Source of the DNA: Celoporthe dispersa
Lineage: Eukaryota > Ascomycota > Sordariomycetes > Diaporthales > Cryphonectriaceae
Assembly (NCBI GenBank): GCA_016584495.1
Contig: WAID01000009.1
Span: 3,844,001 to 3,908,000 of the forward strand
Direction: 5' to 3'
Length of the DNA: 64,000 nt
Each line of letters begins with the position of its first letter. Positions within the stretch are counted from its first letter, which is position 1. Positions 24,440 through 35,469 of the stretch are shown piece after piece. Both the position numbers and the translations under genes were made by a program. The notes under the pieces were generated by a model, which was given only the letters and a program-made list of their open reading frames with translations, had not been told where the DNA came from and searched no databases.

Positions 24440-25764
24440 TAATTAGATAAACTAATAGCACTATATACTAATTATGGTATGTACAATGCCCACCAAATCT
24501 ACGCTCGCATACAATTCCTGCTGGCAACGCAGAACCCCACCACGCTTGCGTCTGATGCGTTCTCGGGATGGGTACCGAGGCACTGTGCCGCGCGCGCCAC
24601 CTGCTCAGGACCAAACTGTACTTAGTACCATACCGCCGGAAGTGGGCTGGTTAGGCTGGGACTTACTGTACAGTAGAAACTGCTGCTGCTACGTGAGACG
24701 GCCCCAGCGAGCGCATTGGGGAGGAAAGATGTCCCGCTTCGGGCGCTTCAGGTCCTCTTTTGCGGGCCGAGGAGGGGAGAGGGGAAAGCGGGCTAGCCAC
24801 GGTGGGTTTGATCCTTGGGCGTGTGATCGTCGATGGGGTCGGCCGTTCAGTTTTACTATGACATTGTACAGTACTACGTTGGCCGTCCGTACTGCGTAAC
24901 GGCCCAGCCGTGGTCACAGATGATAAGCGTGCCAGAGGTCTAGGCCCCCCTCTGCTCTGGCAGGATTGCAGGAGGAATCTTGATGTAAGTGTTTGCGTGT
25001 CCCGAGCATCAATGACAGCACGCCATCCATCCACACCGACCAGTCCTTCCAAGATAGAATCCCCTGATCTCACCCACCCAGGCACACACGCAGACACACA
25101 CCCACCATGAAGCTAAGCAGATCTGCACCCGTCAGGGCTGGCTCTGATACCAATCGTCACATTAAATTGCCAAGTGTCCTAAGCCAGGACAATATGCAAA
25201 AGTTTACACGGCATTATTGCGGCAGCATATTTACCCACTAACTAACGGTAGCTAGGAGCCCGCATAGCTCCCCGAACAGCCGAAAGGTAAAGTAGATTAC
25301 ATAGTACTCGGCAGAGGGACCTCGATAGTTCATACAATAGTACATCCCGCGGATAATCTCCAGCCAGGTGCCTAAGGGATTATGCTAGGAATTGTTCCAA
25401 AGCCAGGTAAGGATGCATGAATGGTGTGCATCGAGCCGCTGTCACCCATCGCGAAAAGACGTGGGTCGCCGGGTCATGTACCACTTCATGCGATGCAACC
25501 TTGAAGCGCTTGGTTGGGTGGGTATTTATACTGTAGTATATGACAGTGTAAAGAGAAAAAAAAGGAAGAAAAAAAAATAAAAACCCCCACCTCCTCTCAT
25601 TCACTCTCTCTCTCTTCGTGCCCCCCTCTCTCATACCACTGTTCTGCATCCGAGTCATGACATACATACCGTGATAGGCGGTATTGAACCCCTCTCATTG
25701 ACGACGTACAAACATCATCATCACGACAAAGCCGGCCGTAAACGGGCCAGCAGCAACAGCCAGG
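24440..25764. other. Intergenic upstream of aldehyde dehydrogenase
   Basis: No coding-like ORF in about 1.3 kb. An A-rich tract followed by a CT-rich tract (25555-25635) precedes the ALDH start by about 130 nt and probably marks its promoter and 5' UTR. Confidence 0.35.
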
Positions 25765-27340
25765 ATGGGCGGCACCACCACCACCACCAACTCACCAAAG
25801 TTCTACAGCATCATCAACGGCGAGAAGCGCTCCGCCGCCACCTTCCACCGGGTGACCGATCCGCGCACCGAGGAGGCGCTGTGGGATGTGCCCATCGCGA
25901 CCCCAGAGGACCTGGACGAGGCAGTCAAGGCAGCGAACAAGGCATTCCAGACATGGAAGAAGACCACGGTCCCCGAGCGCCAGGCGGCGCTGGCCAGGAT
26001 GGTCGAGGTGATCGAGGCCAACGCGGCGGAGCTGGCTGACCTCACGAGGAGGGAGACGGGCAAGTCCGTGCTGATGGGCCAGATCGAGATCGAGAACACG
26101 ACGAGGCAGATCAGGGTCGTCTGTGAGTTTCTGACCAGGAGGGCCCCGTCCCGCAACAACCTCAAGAGGCTGACATACCTCCTCCAGCAAGCCAGGCCCT
26201 CGAGGACTATGTGCAGCACGAAGACGACAGGGTCAAGATAATAGCAACCCACCCGCCCGTCGGCGTTGTGGCCGCCATCTGCCCCTGGAACTTCCCCGTG
26301 ATTCTGTCGTCCTTCAAGATCGCGTCGTCCCTTATCACGGGCAACTGTGTCATCGTGAAGCCCTCCCCCTTTACGCCCTACGCTGTGCTCCGCCTCGTCG
26401 AGCTGTGCCAGTCCGTCCTCCCGCCGGGCGTCTTCCAGGGCCTGCACGGCGGTGCGGACCTCGGCGCCCTCATGTCCACCCACGCCGGCGTCGCCAAGGT
26501 CTCCTTCACGGGCACCATCGCCGTCGGCAAGAAGATCATGGCCGCCTGCGCAGGCACACTCAAGAAGCTCACCCTCGAGCTCGCAGGCAATGACGCCGCC
26601 ATCGTCCTGCCAGATGTCGACGTCGCCGAGGCCGCCGCCAAGACCGCCACGGGAAGTTTCTTCAACGCAGGCCAGATGTGCGTCGCCACGAAGCGGGTCT
26701 ACGTGCACGAGGACATCTATGACGACTTTTTGCAGAAGTTCAGGGCTGAGGTCAAGGAGAAGTACCGTATCATCGGCGATGGGGAGTCCCCGTCTTTGTT
26801 CGGGCCAGTGTCAAATAAGACGCAGCTGGAGACGGTAAGAGGCATGCTCGCGGACGCAGAGAGCAGAGGCCTGAAGACGGAGAGCTTTGAAGAGAAGATT
26901 CCCGAGAAGGGGTACTGGGTCCCCGCCACTGTGGTCGTCAATCCGCCCGAGGACGCGCTGTGCGTGAGAGAGGAGCAGTTCGGTAGGTTGCCGCAGTCCC
27001 ACCACCTCCCCCCTTTTGGACACCAGCGACTGATCTAGAGAAATCACTCCAGGGCCAATCATTCCCATCCTGAAATGGCGCGATGAGGAGGACGTCCTCG
27101 CGCGTGCCAATTTGGACAACGCGGAGCCTCGCGGCGGCCGTGTACTCCAAGGACATCGCCCACGCCGAGAGCATCGCCAGGAGGCTCGAGTGCGGTTCCG
27201 TGTACATCAACACGTTCGAGCTGCCCAACGAGAACGCCTTCTTCTCTGGCGTCAAGGACAGTGGGTTGGGTGGCGAGATGGGGAAGCAGGGGTTGCTGAG
27301 CTACTGTTATACACAGAGTATTCACTTCTCAAAAGTTTGA
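25765..27340 (+). CDS. Aldehyde dehydrogenase (NAD(P)+-dependent), one frame break near the 3' end
   Basis: Oxidises an aldehyde to the acid with NAD(P)+; the substrate cannot be read from the sequence. Exons are 25765-26122, 26188-26982 and 27053-27340. Family motifs in order are FYSIINGEKRSAATFHRV, CPWNFPVILSSFKIASSLI, KPSPFTPYAVL, VSFTGTIAVGKKIM, LELAGNDAAIVLPDVDV (general-base Glu), FFNAGQMCVATKRVYV (catalytic Cys) and EEQFGPIIPILKW. Similarity then jumps to a second frame at LAAAVYSKDIAHAE, continuing through CGSVYINTFELPNENAFFSG and KDSGLGGEMGKQGLLSYC. The last exon has one base too many, at GCGGAGCC (27121-27128), with no possible intron there. Start chosen at the ATG preceding the Thr run, because the N-terminal block begins 12 residues later. 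Confidence 0.88.
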
Positions 27341-27542
27341 GGAGTGTGGGGTTCTATTGAAGGTGTCGGTTGGCTTCATCATGCCTATTCTGTCTTGTGT
27401 ATAGTGCCACTGTGGCTTTTCTGAATATGTTCGACAGTAGTCTGGAGTGATGGCTGTACATACTGCGGTTGACATGGAAGCTTGTAGACCCTCAGATGGG
27501 TCAAATCCTGTATCGTCGCAGTGAATACACACGTAGATATAT

Positions 27543-28387
27543 TTACTCGTTCTCGACAGCCAGGACTTCATCGAAGAACCCTCCAGCGATTCCAACCAAG
27601 ACCGCTGTACCGCGGTTAGTATCCAGTATTCATAAAGACGCGATATATAGTAGAGGAATATTCACAAGCTGCTTTGTGCTGTCGTCCTGGGATCCAAGAC
27701 CAAGACCCTCAAGCATGAGAGCGTGGTAGAATTCCAGGAAATCAATGCTCTTCTTCTCACCGAAGAAGGCCCTCACCACGATATCCCTCCTCTCCTCAAG
27801 ATCCATTTAGATCCCTCCCGCCCTGGCCATCCAGGAACAACACGAGCAAGAGCTCCGCCAGCGCGGTGAAGCTGGTGCGAGTCAACACGAACCGCTGCAG
27901 AGGCACGACACGTACCTCCCCGCCCGAGACCATCTTCTTGGCCACGCCCAGCAGGGCGGCCTGGTCTACCTTTCTCGGACCCGGTCCCGACTGCGGTCAG
28001 CTCATAAAGTCCACATAATCGTGAAAGCATTCCTTGCTATTTTTCATCCCGATTTGTAACCGCATGATCCGGCGCTGGTCGGCAGGCGTGCACGTGCGGC
28101 CCAGGTCGTCCCCGCCATGGCCAAAAAACATGTGGTACCTGCCCGGGTGTGCAAGGGCGACGGCGCGGAGGAACTCGCTGCGAGTCCTCATGATGGTGGT
28201 GATGTTGTTGTCGTCGTCGTCGTCGTCGTCGTCATCGTTCAGCCCACCTGCAGGAGGTGCGAGAAAGGGGTATCGAGACAGGTATGCGAGCATGCGGAAG
28301 AAGACGGGCGCGGCTTTCTTGGCTGCGGCCAGGCCTGCTCTGGGAGTTGTAGCGGCGGCGGAGGGCCTCGAAGGTTACCTGGCTCAT
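27543..28387 (-). CDS. Unrecognised conserved-looking protein with several frame breaks
   Basis: Coding-like sequence can be followed on the minus strand only by switching frame. Blocks in order are MSQVTFEALRRRYNSQSR, KAAPVFFRMLAYLSRYPFL, an Asp run from a GTC-type repeat (28207-28232), FLRAVALAHPGRYHMFFGHG, GRTCTPADQRRIMRLQIG, KECFHDYVDF, ELTAVGTGSEK, VDQAALLGVAKKMVSGGEV, RTSFTALAELLLVLFLDG, ERRDIVVRAFFGEKKSIDF and GIAGGFFDEVLAVENE. Apparent one-base shifts lie near 28330, at 28006-28008, at 27971-27973 and at 27806-27808, mostly at runs of three equal bases. A probable intron (donor GTGAAT, acceptor TACAG, about 27604-27664) precedes the last exon but its phase does not fit, so another shift or a different splice is likely. 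I do not recognise the family. It may be a functional gene masked by sequence errors or a true pseudogene. Confidence 0.5.
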
Positions 28388-29410
28388 GGTCGGCTGACCG
28401 TTCTTCTCGACACATGACGTGGAGACGAGAAGTGGGAGGAGAACTCTATTGTTTGGTTCAGAAGCAGCTTGATTGTTACTTCCTGCCAACTTGCAGGCTG
28501 GGAAGGAACTCTGGAAGGATTGGGTCGCACATGCATGTGAGCACGTGATCTACGAGAAGCAACCCTCGAGGCACAGACATCAGGTCCTCTGTTCGCACAC
28601 TTGTGTTTCTCGATATGTATTCTCTACGGTAGATCTGACCCTGTGAGGGACCTGTGTAGATTTTCCTGTATCGCGAGAAAGAGAGAAAGAGAGGGAGAGA
28701 TGGAGAGGTGCAAGATGGCGGATATGCCTGCCGGAGCGTCGTTTGTAGCGCGTTGAGGACGTAACTGCCCTGGACACAATCCGAGGCTCCTTCTTCTTTT
28801 TCTCTCTTTCCCTTTCCTCCTCCTCCTCTTCTCCTTCTTTTTCCTTGTCGAGCTATCCCTTGGGCTTGCTTCTCAGGCTGCCTCTTGTAAGGTTTATTTA
28901 ATCTACATCAAACAGATTCAGGATGGCACCTCGATTATCATATGCCTAAATAGGCCAGGCCCGTACACAACGCCAGGGTTAGGGTGCAGCCTCATTTCCC
29001 CACCTCGCTTCAAATAAGGGAAACGGCCACCCTCCCCCCAACCACCTGCCCAACACCACATGCACTTGCTCTTCTCTTCTTCTTCTTACCACACATCACA
29101 AAACTCGAGGAAAGGGATCCAGAGGCTCCTCGACATCTCTTTTCCAGCCCTGCCAGCGCGTGTCTATTGTCTGCCGGCATCCAAAAACCTTCACTCTCTT
29201 GAATCTGGTATATCTGGTTTCCCTCGCACGTGTCCTGGTACTACCACTGACACTGGGCAGTATCGTCGGGCTGAGCTCTTCGCATCATAGCAAGGGGCAG
29301 CGCTGCGTCGTCTCGCGCTGCGCTGCTCTCTGCGCCGTCGTCACGAGAGCTTCATACAGACCTGGAACCGGTCTCGCGTCCTGTCTGCGTGTCACCTCCT
29401 CCCAGAAGAC
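28388..29410. other. Divergent promoter region
   Basis: About 1 kb between a minus-strand gene and the plus-strand RING protein, so it should contain two promoters. Pyrimidine-rich tracts (28790-28850 and 29060-29100) occur on the plus strand. No gene was seen. Confidence 0.4.
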
Positions 29411-31023
29411 ATGCCTCCTCCAAACACACCTGCCGCCACGGGTGAGGACCCAGAACCCGTCGCAGGTGACAGTGAGGTCGCACCAGTGGCCACCTACAGC
29501 TCCGGGCCCGACCCGCCGTGGGCGCATGCGCCCGACAACCCTCCCGACAACCCAACATGGCAGATCTCGCTCCGAGACCATCCTGAGATGATGCCGGGGC
29601 TTGAACCATTATCTCCTCGATACATGCAGCCGCCTCCTGGTACCGCCCCGAACACACCCGCCACGCCCCAGACGCCGCGGGCGAGCACGCCACAGCCTCC
29701 CTCGCCCACCAGGTCGCCCGAGGAGTGTGAGATGGAGTGGCCTGTCGACTGGCAGCTCTCGAGTACGTCGACGTGGTCGACGAGAACCTGCACTGCAGCA
29801 TATGCAGGACGCCCTTCCACAAACCCGTGTCCACCAACCCGTGCGGGCACGTCTTCTGCTCGTCCTGTCTCAGCCAGTATCTGCTCGCCGTCCACCCTCG
29901 GCGCGGCCACCGCGAGACGCCCTGTCCCATCTGCAGGACACCCCTGACCTACAACCCCTGGTCGAACCGCCCCAACCAGTCACTCCTTAAGCGCGCCAGC
30001 AGGCTGTGCGATCGCGTCCTGACCGCCATGCTCGGCCAGCTCCGCGTCAAGTGTCCGAACGACCCCCGGCTCTGCGCCTGGTGCGGCCCCCGCTCGGACA
30101 TTGAAGGCCACATACGCAGGCACTGCGAATACACCCGGGTCCGTTGTGTCATGAGGGACTGCAGCCTGCTGCTCCACCGTGGGGCCCAGGAGAAGGAGTG
30201 TCTGCACGTTGACACCCGCTGCCCCTTCTGCGACCAGCAGTTCTCCAAGTCTGTCGAGAAGGAGCACCTCGCCCTCTACTGTGCCAAGGTCATCGAGGCG
30301 TGCATGGCCTGTGGGACGGTCGTTGCCCGGGAGGACCTTGCATCTCACCAGGAGGCCTGCCTGGACGAGCCGACGGCCTGTGAGTTCGCGGTCAACGGCT
30401 GCTCGGCCAGGGATACTCGCCGGGCCCTCTACGACCACGAGCGGAGCTGCGTGTACGGCCAGCTCAGCCGCCTCGAGGACCGCCTGATGGGCAGGATGAT
30501 GGACGCCGACGCCCTGCGCCAGCAGAACTCACAGATGACGCGCCAGCTGGCGGCGACATCAGCCACGCTGGGCGAGATCGTGGACAGGCTGGAGGCCCTC
30601 GAGCGTGAGCACCTGTCTCTCAAGACCGTCGTCGAGATGCGGGAGCGCGCCACGCAGCCCGACCTGTCGGACGCCGTCAGGGGCGGCCTGCTGGCCGAGT
30701 TTGACAGCCGCGCCACGGAGCTACTACAGCACCTCAACGCCCAGGACGCGCGCCAGTTCGTCATGATGCAGAACCGGCTTATGCCCCTGGAGGAGAGCCA
30801 GCATGAGCTCAACTCCCGGATCGCGTCCCTCGACATGCAGATCCGGTGGCTTAGGAGCATGGGCCGCATCCAGCAGAGGCAGAACACCTTCGGCGTCGTA
30901 AATGGCGAGGCCTCGGGCTCCACCCCCGAGCCGGCGGCCGCCTCCAGAGGAGCCAGCGCCGCGCCGGTCTCGCCGTCAGCCGAACGCCGCCTAAGCGACC
31001 AGATTGATCGGGCACGGATGTGA
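29411..31023 (+). CDS. RING / TRAF-type zinc finger protein (probable E3 ligase), one frame break
   Basis: The N-terminal 110 residues are Pro/Thr/Ser-rich (start MPPPNTPAATGED, ATG at 29411). A C3HC4 RING follows, with CSICRTPF, NPCGHVFCSSC and PCPICRTPL, then TRAF-type Cys/His fingers (CEYTRVRCVMRDC, HVDTRCPFCDQQF, EHLALYCAKVIEACMAC) and a C-terminal coiled coil (SRLEDRLMGRM to MQIRWLRSM). The arrangement matches TRAF-like E3 ubiquitin ligases; the substrate is unknown. The N-terminal and RING frames differ by one base at about 29751-29761 (CAGCTCTCGAG). The RING frame has no ATG upstream: a stop precedes it, and the only possible start is GTG at 29737. I therefore infer one gene with a one-base error rather than a gene starting inside. 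Confidence 0.8.
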
Positions 31024-31585
31024 CGTGAGGCAAAATGTCTCGATACCATTACGCACGAATGCTTGCACAGACCCAAGGTCCAAAGTGAGCCTTGCTGATG
31101 CTTGTTTCTTGAGTTATATATTTTTCTTTGATGATCGCTTCGACGAGGTGCCTAGTTGGTTCCCACGAAAAACACCACACAGGTTGCGGAAAAGGAAAAG
31201 GCTTTAATATACCCCGGGTCATGTGGCGTTCACCGGGGCTATGAATCACCAGGAGCGAGGTCTGTGTTCAATGGAGCTGGCACAACATACTACCAAGCCT
31301 CTCTACATACCGTCGTCAGCTCCTTTTTTTTCTTTATCTTTTTCTTTTGTCTTCTTCCCCAACGTCATTATACGATGGTTTATCCCCTTAGCATGCTGTC
31401 TGCAGAACGTCTGGCAATTAATGTACCTTGGTCGGAGTGGGTCTCGGGGAGTATTTTTGATGATAGGTATTTCCATAACGAGCTTCATGAAATCGTACCG
31501 CACCCCCCTATGGACATGCTTCCCAGTCGCCAAACAAAAATTCTCGCTCCATGTGTGCATGCGTGTCTTCCAATCTATACTTTAT
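31024..31585. other. Convergent 3' flanks
   Basis: A 560-nt spacer between the 3' ends of a plus-strand and a minus-strand gene. It contains T-rich stretches near 31110-31130 and 31322-31350 that could serve 3'-end formation. No gene was seen. Confidence 0.35.
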
Positions 31586-33553
31586 CTAATGCGCAAACCT
31601 GAAATCCAGCCTCTTGTTTCCCTGGTCGGTCGTCGTCTTCAGGTAGTGATCTCTCTCCTCCGCGGTCATGCCGTTCCACTTCTGATCCCTCTTCTTGTTC
31701 CTCCACGTGTAGTAGAACTTGGTGAAGATGATCAACAGCGTCGACCAGCAGATGATTCCCAGGATCACCTTGTTGCCTCTGCGGTACTTGGGCGCGTCAT
31801 CTGTGCGGTAGATCTGGGCGGAGGAGGAGTCAGTACTAAGCATTACCTGGTTTTGTCTTTGAAAGGGGGGGGGGGGATATAGGCTTACATTCGAGGCGAT
31901 GATGTTGCTGGCCTGCACGGCCATGTTGTATAGTGCACTCCCGACGGTTCTGGTCCGAACAGAGCCAGCATTTCGCGACGTCAGGGCGACTAGTGCAATG
32001 TGACGCCCATGTCAGCAAGTCTATATGGGGCCTTATTTTGGGACACGGAAGAAGAAGAAGAAGAACAAGAGACCTACCAAGAATGGCATGTACATATGGA
32101 TACCCGAGGAGGAGAGCGGCGCACGCATACCAGGACCAAGGGCTCGCGCCGCCGGGAAGCAGCTCCAGGGCGAGGACGAGGGGGAAACACCAGATCTGGC
32201 TGACGATGACGATCCACATGCGCGAGTTGAACCTCTCCGAGACCCAGGTCCAGGTGAGCAGCTGGATGCCGAACAGCACGTACGAGGGGATAATCAGCAG
32301 GTTGGTCTGGAACGTGTTGAAGCCGAGGGCCTTGAGCTCGAGGGTCATGTAGGCCGTCATGGGCGTCGGGGGGATGCACCACGTCAGGCCGAGCAGGTAG
32401 ATGGGCCACAGGTCGTAGTCGCAGAGGGCCTCCCAGAGCAGAGAGAGGGTGAGGCCCTGGCGGTTGTGCATGCCGCCCTTGGCCGGGTCGTCGCGCAGGA
32501 TGCGGTTCACCATGATCTTCTCCTCGCGCTCTGTGAACCAGCCGTCCCTGCCGCGGAACCACGAGGCCGTCTGGGTGGGGGAGGGCGGCATGTAGAACCC
32601 GGCAAAGACGCCGATCAGGAAGGTGAGGCCGCCCTCGAGGGCGAACAGCCAGCGCCAGCCCGCCCAGCCCGTCGCCTCGCGCAGGTGCAGGATGCCGTAC
32701 GCCAGCAGCGCCGAGATGATCTGCGTCAGGATGTACCCGCCCCAGAAGAAGCTGAGCCGGATGGGGAGCTCCTTGCTCTTGTAGAAGAAGCTCAGGTACA
32801 GGACGCAGTCCGGGATGAAGCCGCCCTCGAGGAGCCCCAGCAGGGCACGGGTCGCGTAAAATGTCTTGACGCCCGTGAGGCGGCACTGGCAGATGGCCAC
32901 GGTGGACCATGCGCACATCTGGATGGGAATCCCTGTTTCGAAGAAGAGAGAGAAAAAAAAGAGCACGTGAGTAATAGCGACGAGCAGGCCTTCCAGCTTG
33001 ATAGTGTCTAGGTGCGACTTACAGACGTCTGGGCCGAGTTTCTTGGAGATCATCTGCGATGGCAACTCGGCGCATAGAAAGCATAGATAGAAAATGGTCA
33101 TGCCGTAGTTGTACTGGTTGGTGATCATGTCCAGGTCGTCGAGCATGTTGTCCGACAGGGCCTGCGTGATGTTGCCACGGTCCAGCTGTAGGGCGAAGAA
33201 CATCAGGCAGACGAAGAAGCAGATCTTGTAGTCGAGCTGCAGGAGGAACAGCCCGGTCAGCTTCTTCTGTCCTTGTCGCGGGAAGAGAGGAGAGCACATA
33301 CCCTCCGGACAAGCCTCTTCTCCTCACCCTCGGTCCACTCAAAGGTCGGGTCATAGCGATGAGCGCCCTCATACTTGTCTATCGGCTTGTACGAGTCGAT
33401 ATGACCACCAGCCGCAAACACGCCTCCCTCGCTCTCGCCGAGTCGCACCGAGGAGGACTTGGTAGAAGCTGACTCCACGATGGCACCCTTGGCGAGCATA
33501 ATGTCCTTGGCATCATAGATGCTGGACTCAGCCGGCGGCGCAATAGTAGTCAT
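31586..33553 (-). CDS. MFS permease, anion:cation symporter (Dal5/Tna1-like)
   Basis: Plasma-membrane transporter of the ACS family, whose members carry allantoate, nicotinate, pantothenate and similar anions; the substrate is not determinable. Five exons in phase (33302-33553, 33023-33236, 32078-32932, 31889-31989, 31586-31813) give 549 residues. The cytosolic N-terminus is followed by about 12 hydrophobic segments. Typical ACS stretches are FFALQLDRGNITQALSDNM, NQYNYGMTIFYLCFLCAELP, FYATRALLGLLEGGFIPD, YLSFFYKSKELPIRLSFFWG and LTSRNAGSVRTRTVGSALYN. The C-terminal tail is charged (YTWRNKKRDQKWNGM). Start chosen at ATG 33553; upstream in-frame codons lack an ATG. The coding frame is fully intact. 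Confidence 0.92.
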
Positions 33554-35469
33554 TGTGGTCAAACGATGGCCCTTCTGGCTTGTCTCTTCAACAAGGAAAG
33601 ACGAGCCAGCAGCAGCAGCAGCAGCAGGGTTGTTGCCCAAGAGGTGTCGGTAGTCCTGGTCAAGACAAGGCACCTGGAGGGAGGAGAAGTGGGAGGAGGC
33701 AGCGGAACATCTTGTTTATAGTTTGCTCCCGAGGTATGATGAAGGCCGGGTCTATCGATCCACAGCGTGCATGATGTTCATTGCACAAATCCTCTATATT
33801 TCTTCCTCCTGTCCCCCCCTTCGTGGCCAGTGGCAAGGGTATGGGGCTACGGGTAGGGGACGCAGATGGTGTGATCGAGGCTAATGTGACATTACTGCAC
33901 CATATATCAGAAAGCGATACGGGGAACAACGTCGTATTAGGAATGGAACAAAGTGTAGCCACAGTCCGATACAATACCTATTTCATATCTTTGTGTTGTT
34001 ATGCGGGAACCAGCTCATGGAGACTTAGTAAAAAGGTTGTGAGCGCGAGACCTTCGGAGGGAAGAAAGAGAGAGAGAGAAAGAAAAAAAAAAGAGAGACA
34101 TTATATATGAAGAGGTCCTCTGCGACAACTGAGACCAATTTCAACAGAATGCCGTAGTATTGTGGATAATACGAGTACAGACACCCCCGAGAGCAACTCG
34201 CTGGAGCCCCCTCGCAAAGCATCCGAGGACATAGGATCCACCATGTGCACACACACACACACACGAGCCTATTGAGACCTCTGGTAAGAATCTAGGCTTC
34301 TTCCCTAGGGCCGTCTGGGCCAATGGCATCGCCTGCAAGTCGAGCTGAGGCTGAAATTGCGCTGAAGGAGGCGAATCAGTCGACACCGACAGGCTGGTCG
34401 AGGCAGAGAGCCTAGATCCCTCCACGGACGTGATGCCGAAAGCTATTGTCTCGAGGTTCTGCTGAGGCTAGACGGTCCCGAGGGTATGGGGACGCATATG
34501 CAAGAGTATTTCTCCAGCACATTGTGCAATATTGCGTGAGTACACGCAAGCGACGGCCGAGGCGATATCCTATCCACTATTCGTCTTGGCGTGATGGGGA
34601 AAAAGAAAAAAAAAAGACGATGGACCGCAGGCAGACGCGCAGGTGGCATTGACAAAGTCGTCTTACACCCAAGGTGGTCCAGTCTTCCTTTTTCTCCTTG
34701 GGCTTTTTGTCAAGGTCATCCGACGCATGAGACAGAGGTGTTGACCCTGAACACAGGAGGATTGAGTGGCTTGATTTCTCAAGTCCTTCCCACAGGCCCT
34801 GGTTGATACTGTGGGTTCAAACTGATCAGCTGCGCCACCAAGGTCGATTTTGGTGTGACGTGCTGTGAGTAGCACGCGAAGTAAATGTTTCTTGGCGAAT
34901 TGTCTTGTTCAAATCTGCCGTATGTTGAACGACTCGGGATGCGCCTGGTGAGGGGACCAAATGGCGTGCTCAATCCCGCGCATCTCGACATTGATAAGCA
35001 CGGCGGGCCACCGACTCGAACAAGCAGAGCAGCCGACAGCCGGATGGGGAAAAAACAAGACACGAAAACTACGTGGGATTACGATCTTGGATGTGACATG
35101 CGGAAAAGGTGCCTTGCCTGATGCTATAAGTGGCTGGGGGGGAAAAAAAGAGGAAGAGAGACAGGGAAGGAAAGAAAGGGAAAGAAAGAGAGAAAAAAAA
35201 GAGTAAAAGAGAGGCAAGAACATGGTTGAATTGTGCAGCCTCGACATCTACCAAAATATATACTATACGGACAAAAGGGAGGGGGGTATCATAGATGACG
35301 TTTTGACATTTCCCAAGTCTCCATCAAGAAAGACCACCAGAAACGCTGCAGATGAACAATGGCCAAGGGGAAACAAAAAATTCTGCACTTCCGTAACAAG
35401 TTCACTGTAATCCTTCGAAGCCGACAGGCAAAACGACGCTTCGTATGAAGTTGACCTCGATGCGTCCTC
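33554..35469. other. 1.9-kb region between permease start and TBC gene end
   Basis: No gene supported. It contains an AGC trinucleotide run at 33606-33630, just upstream of the permease ATG and presumably in its 5' UTR. It also has a short AC repeat at 34246-34263 and two purine-rich tracts (34058-34095 and 35137-35215). Confidence 0.35.

Noticed and set aside
28976..28990. GGTTAGGG resembling a telomere repeat
   Set aside because: Only a single copy is present, so it is not a telomere or interstitial array.
32025..33011. 328-codon plus-strand ORF opposite the permease
   Set aside because: It runs across three permease exons and introns and is a charged, low-complexity antisense translation.
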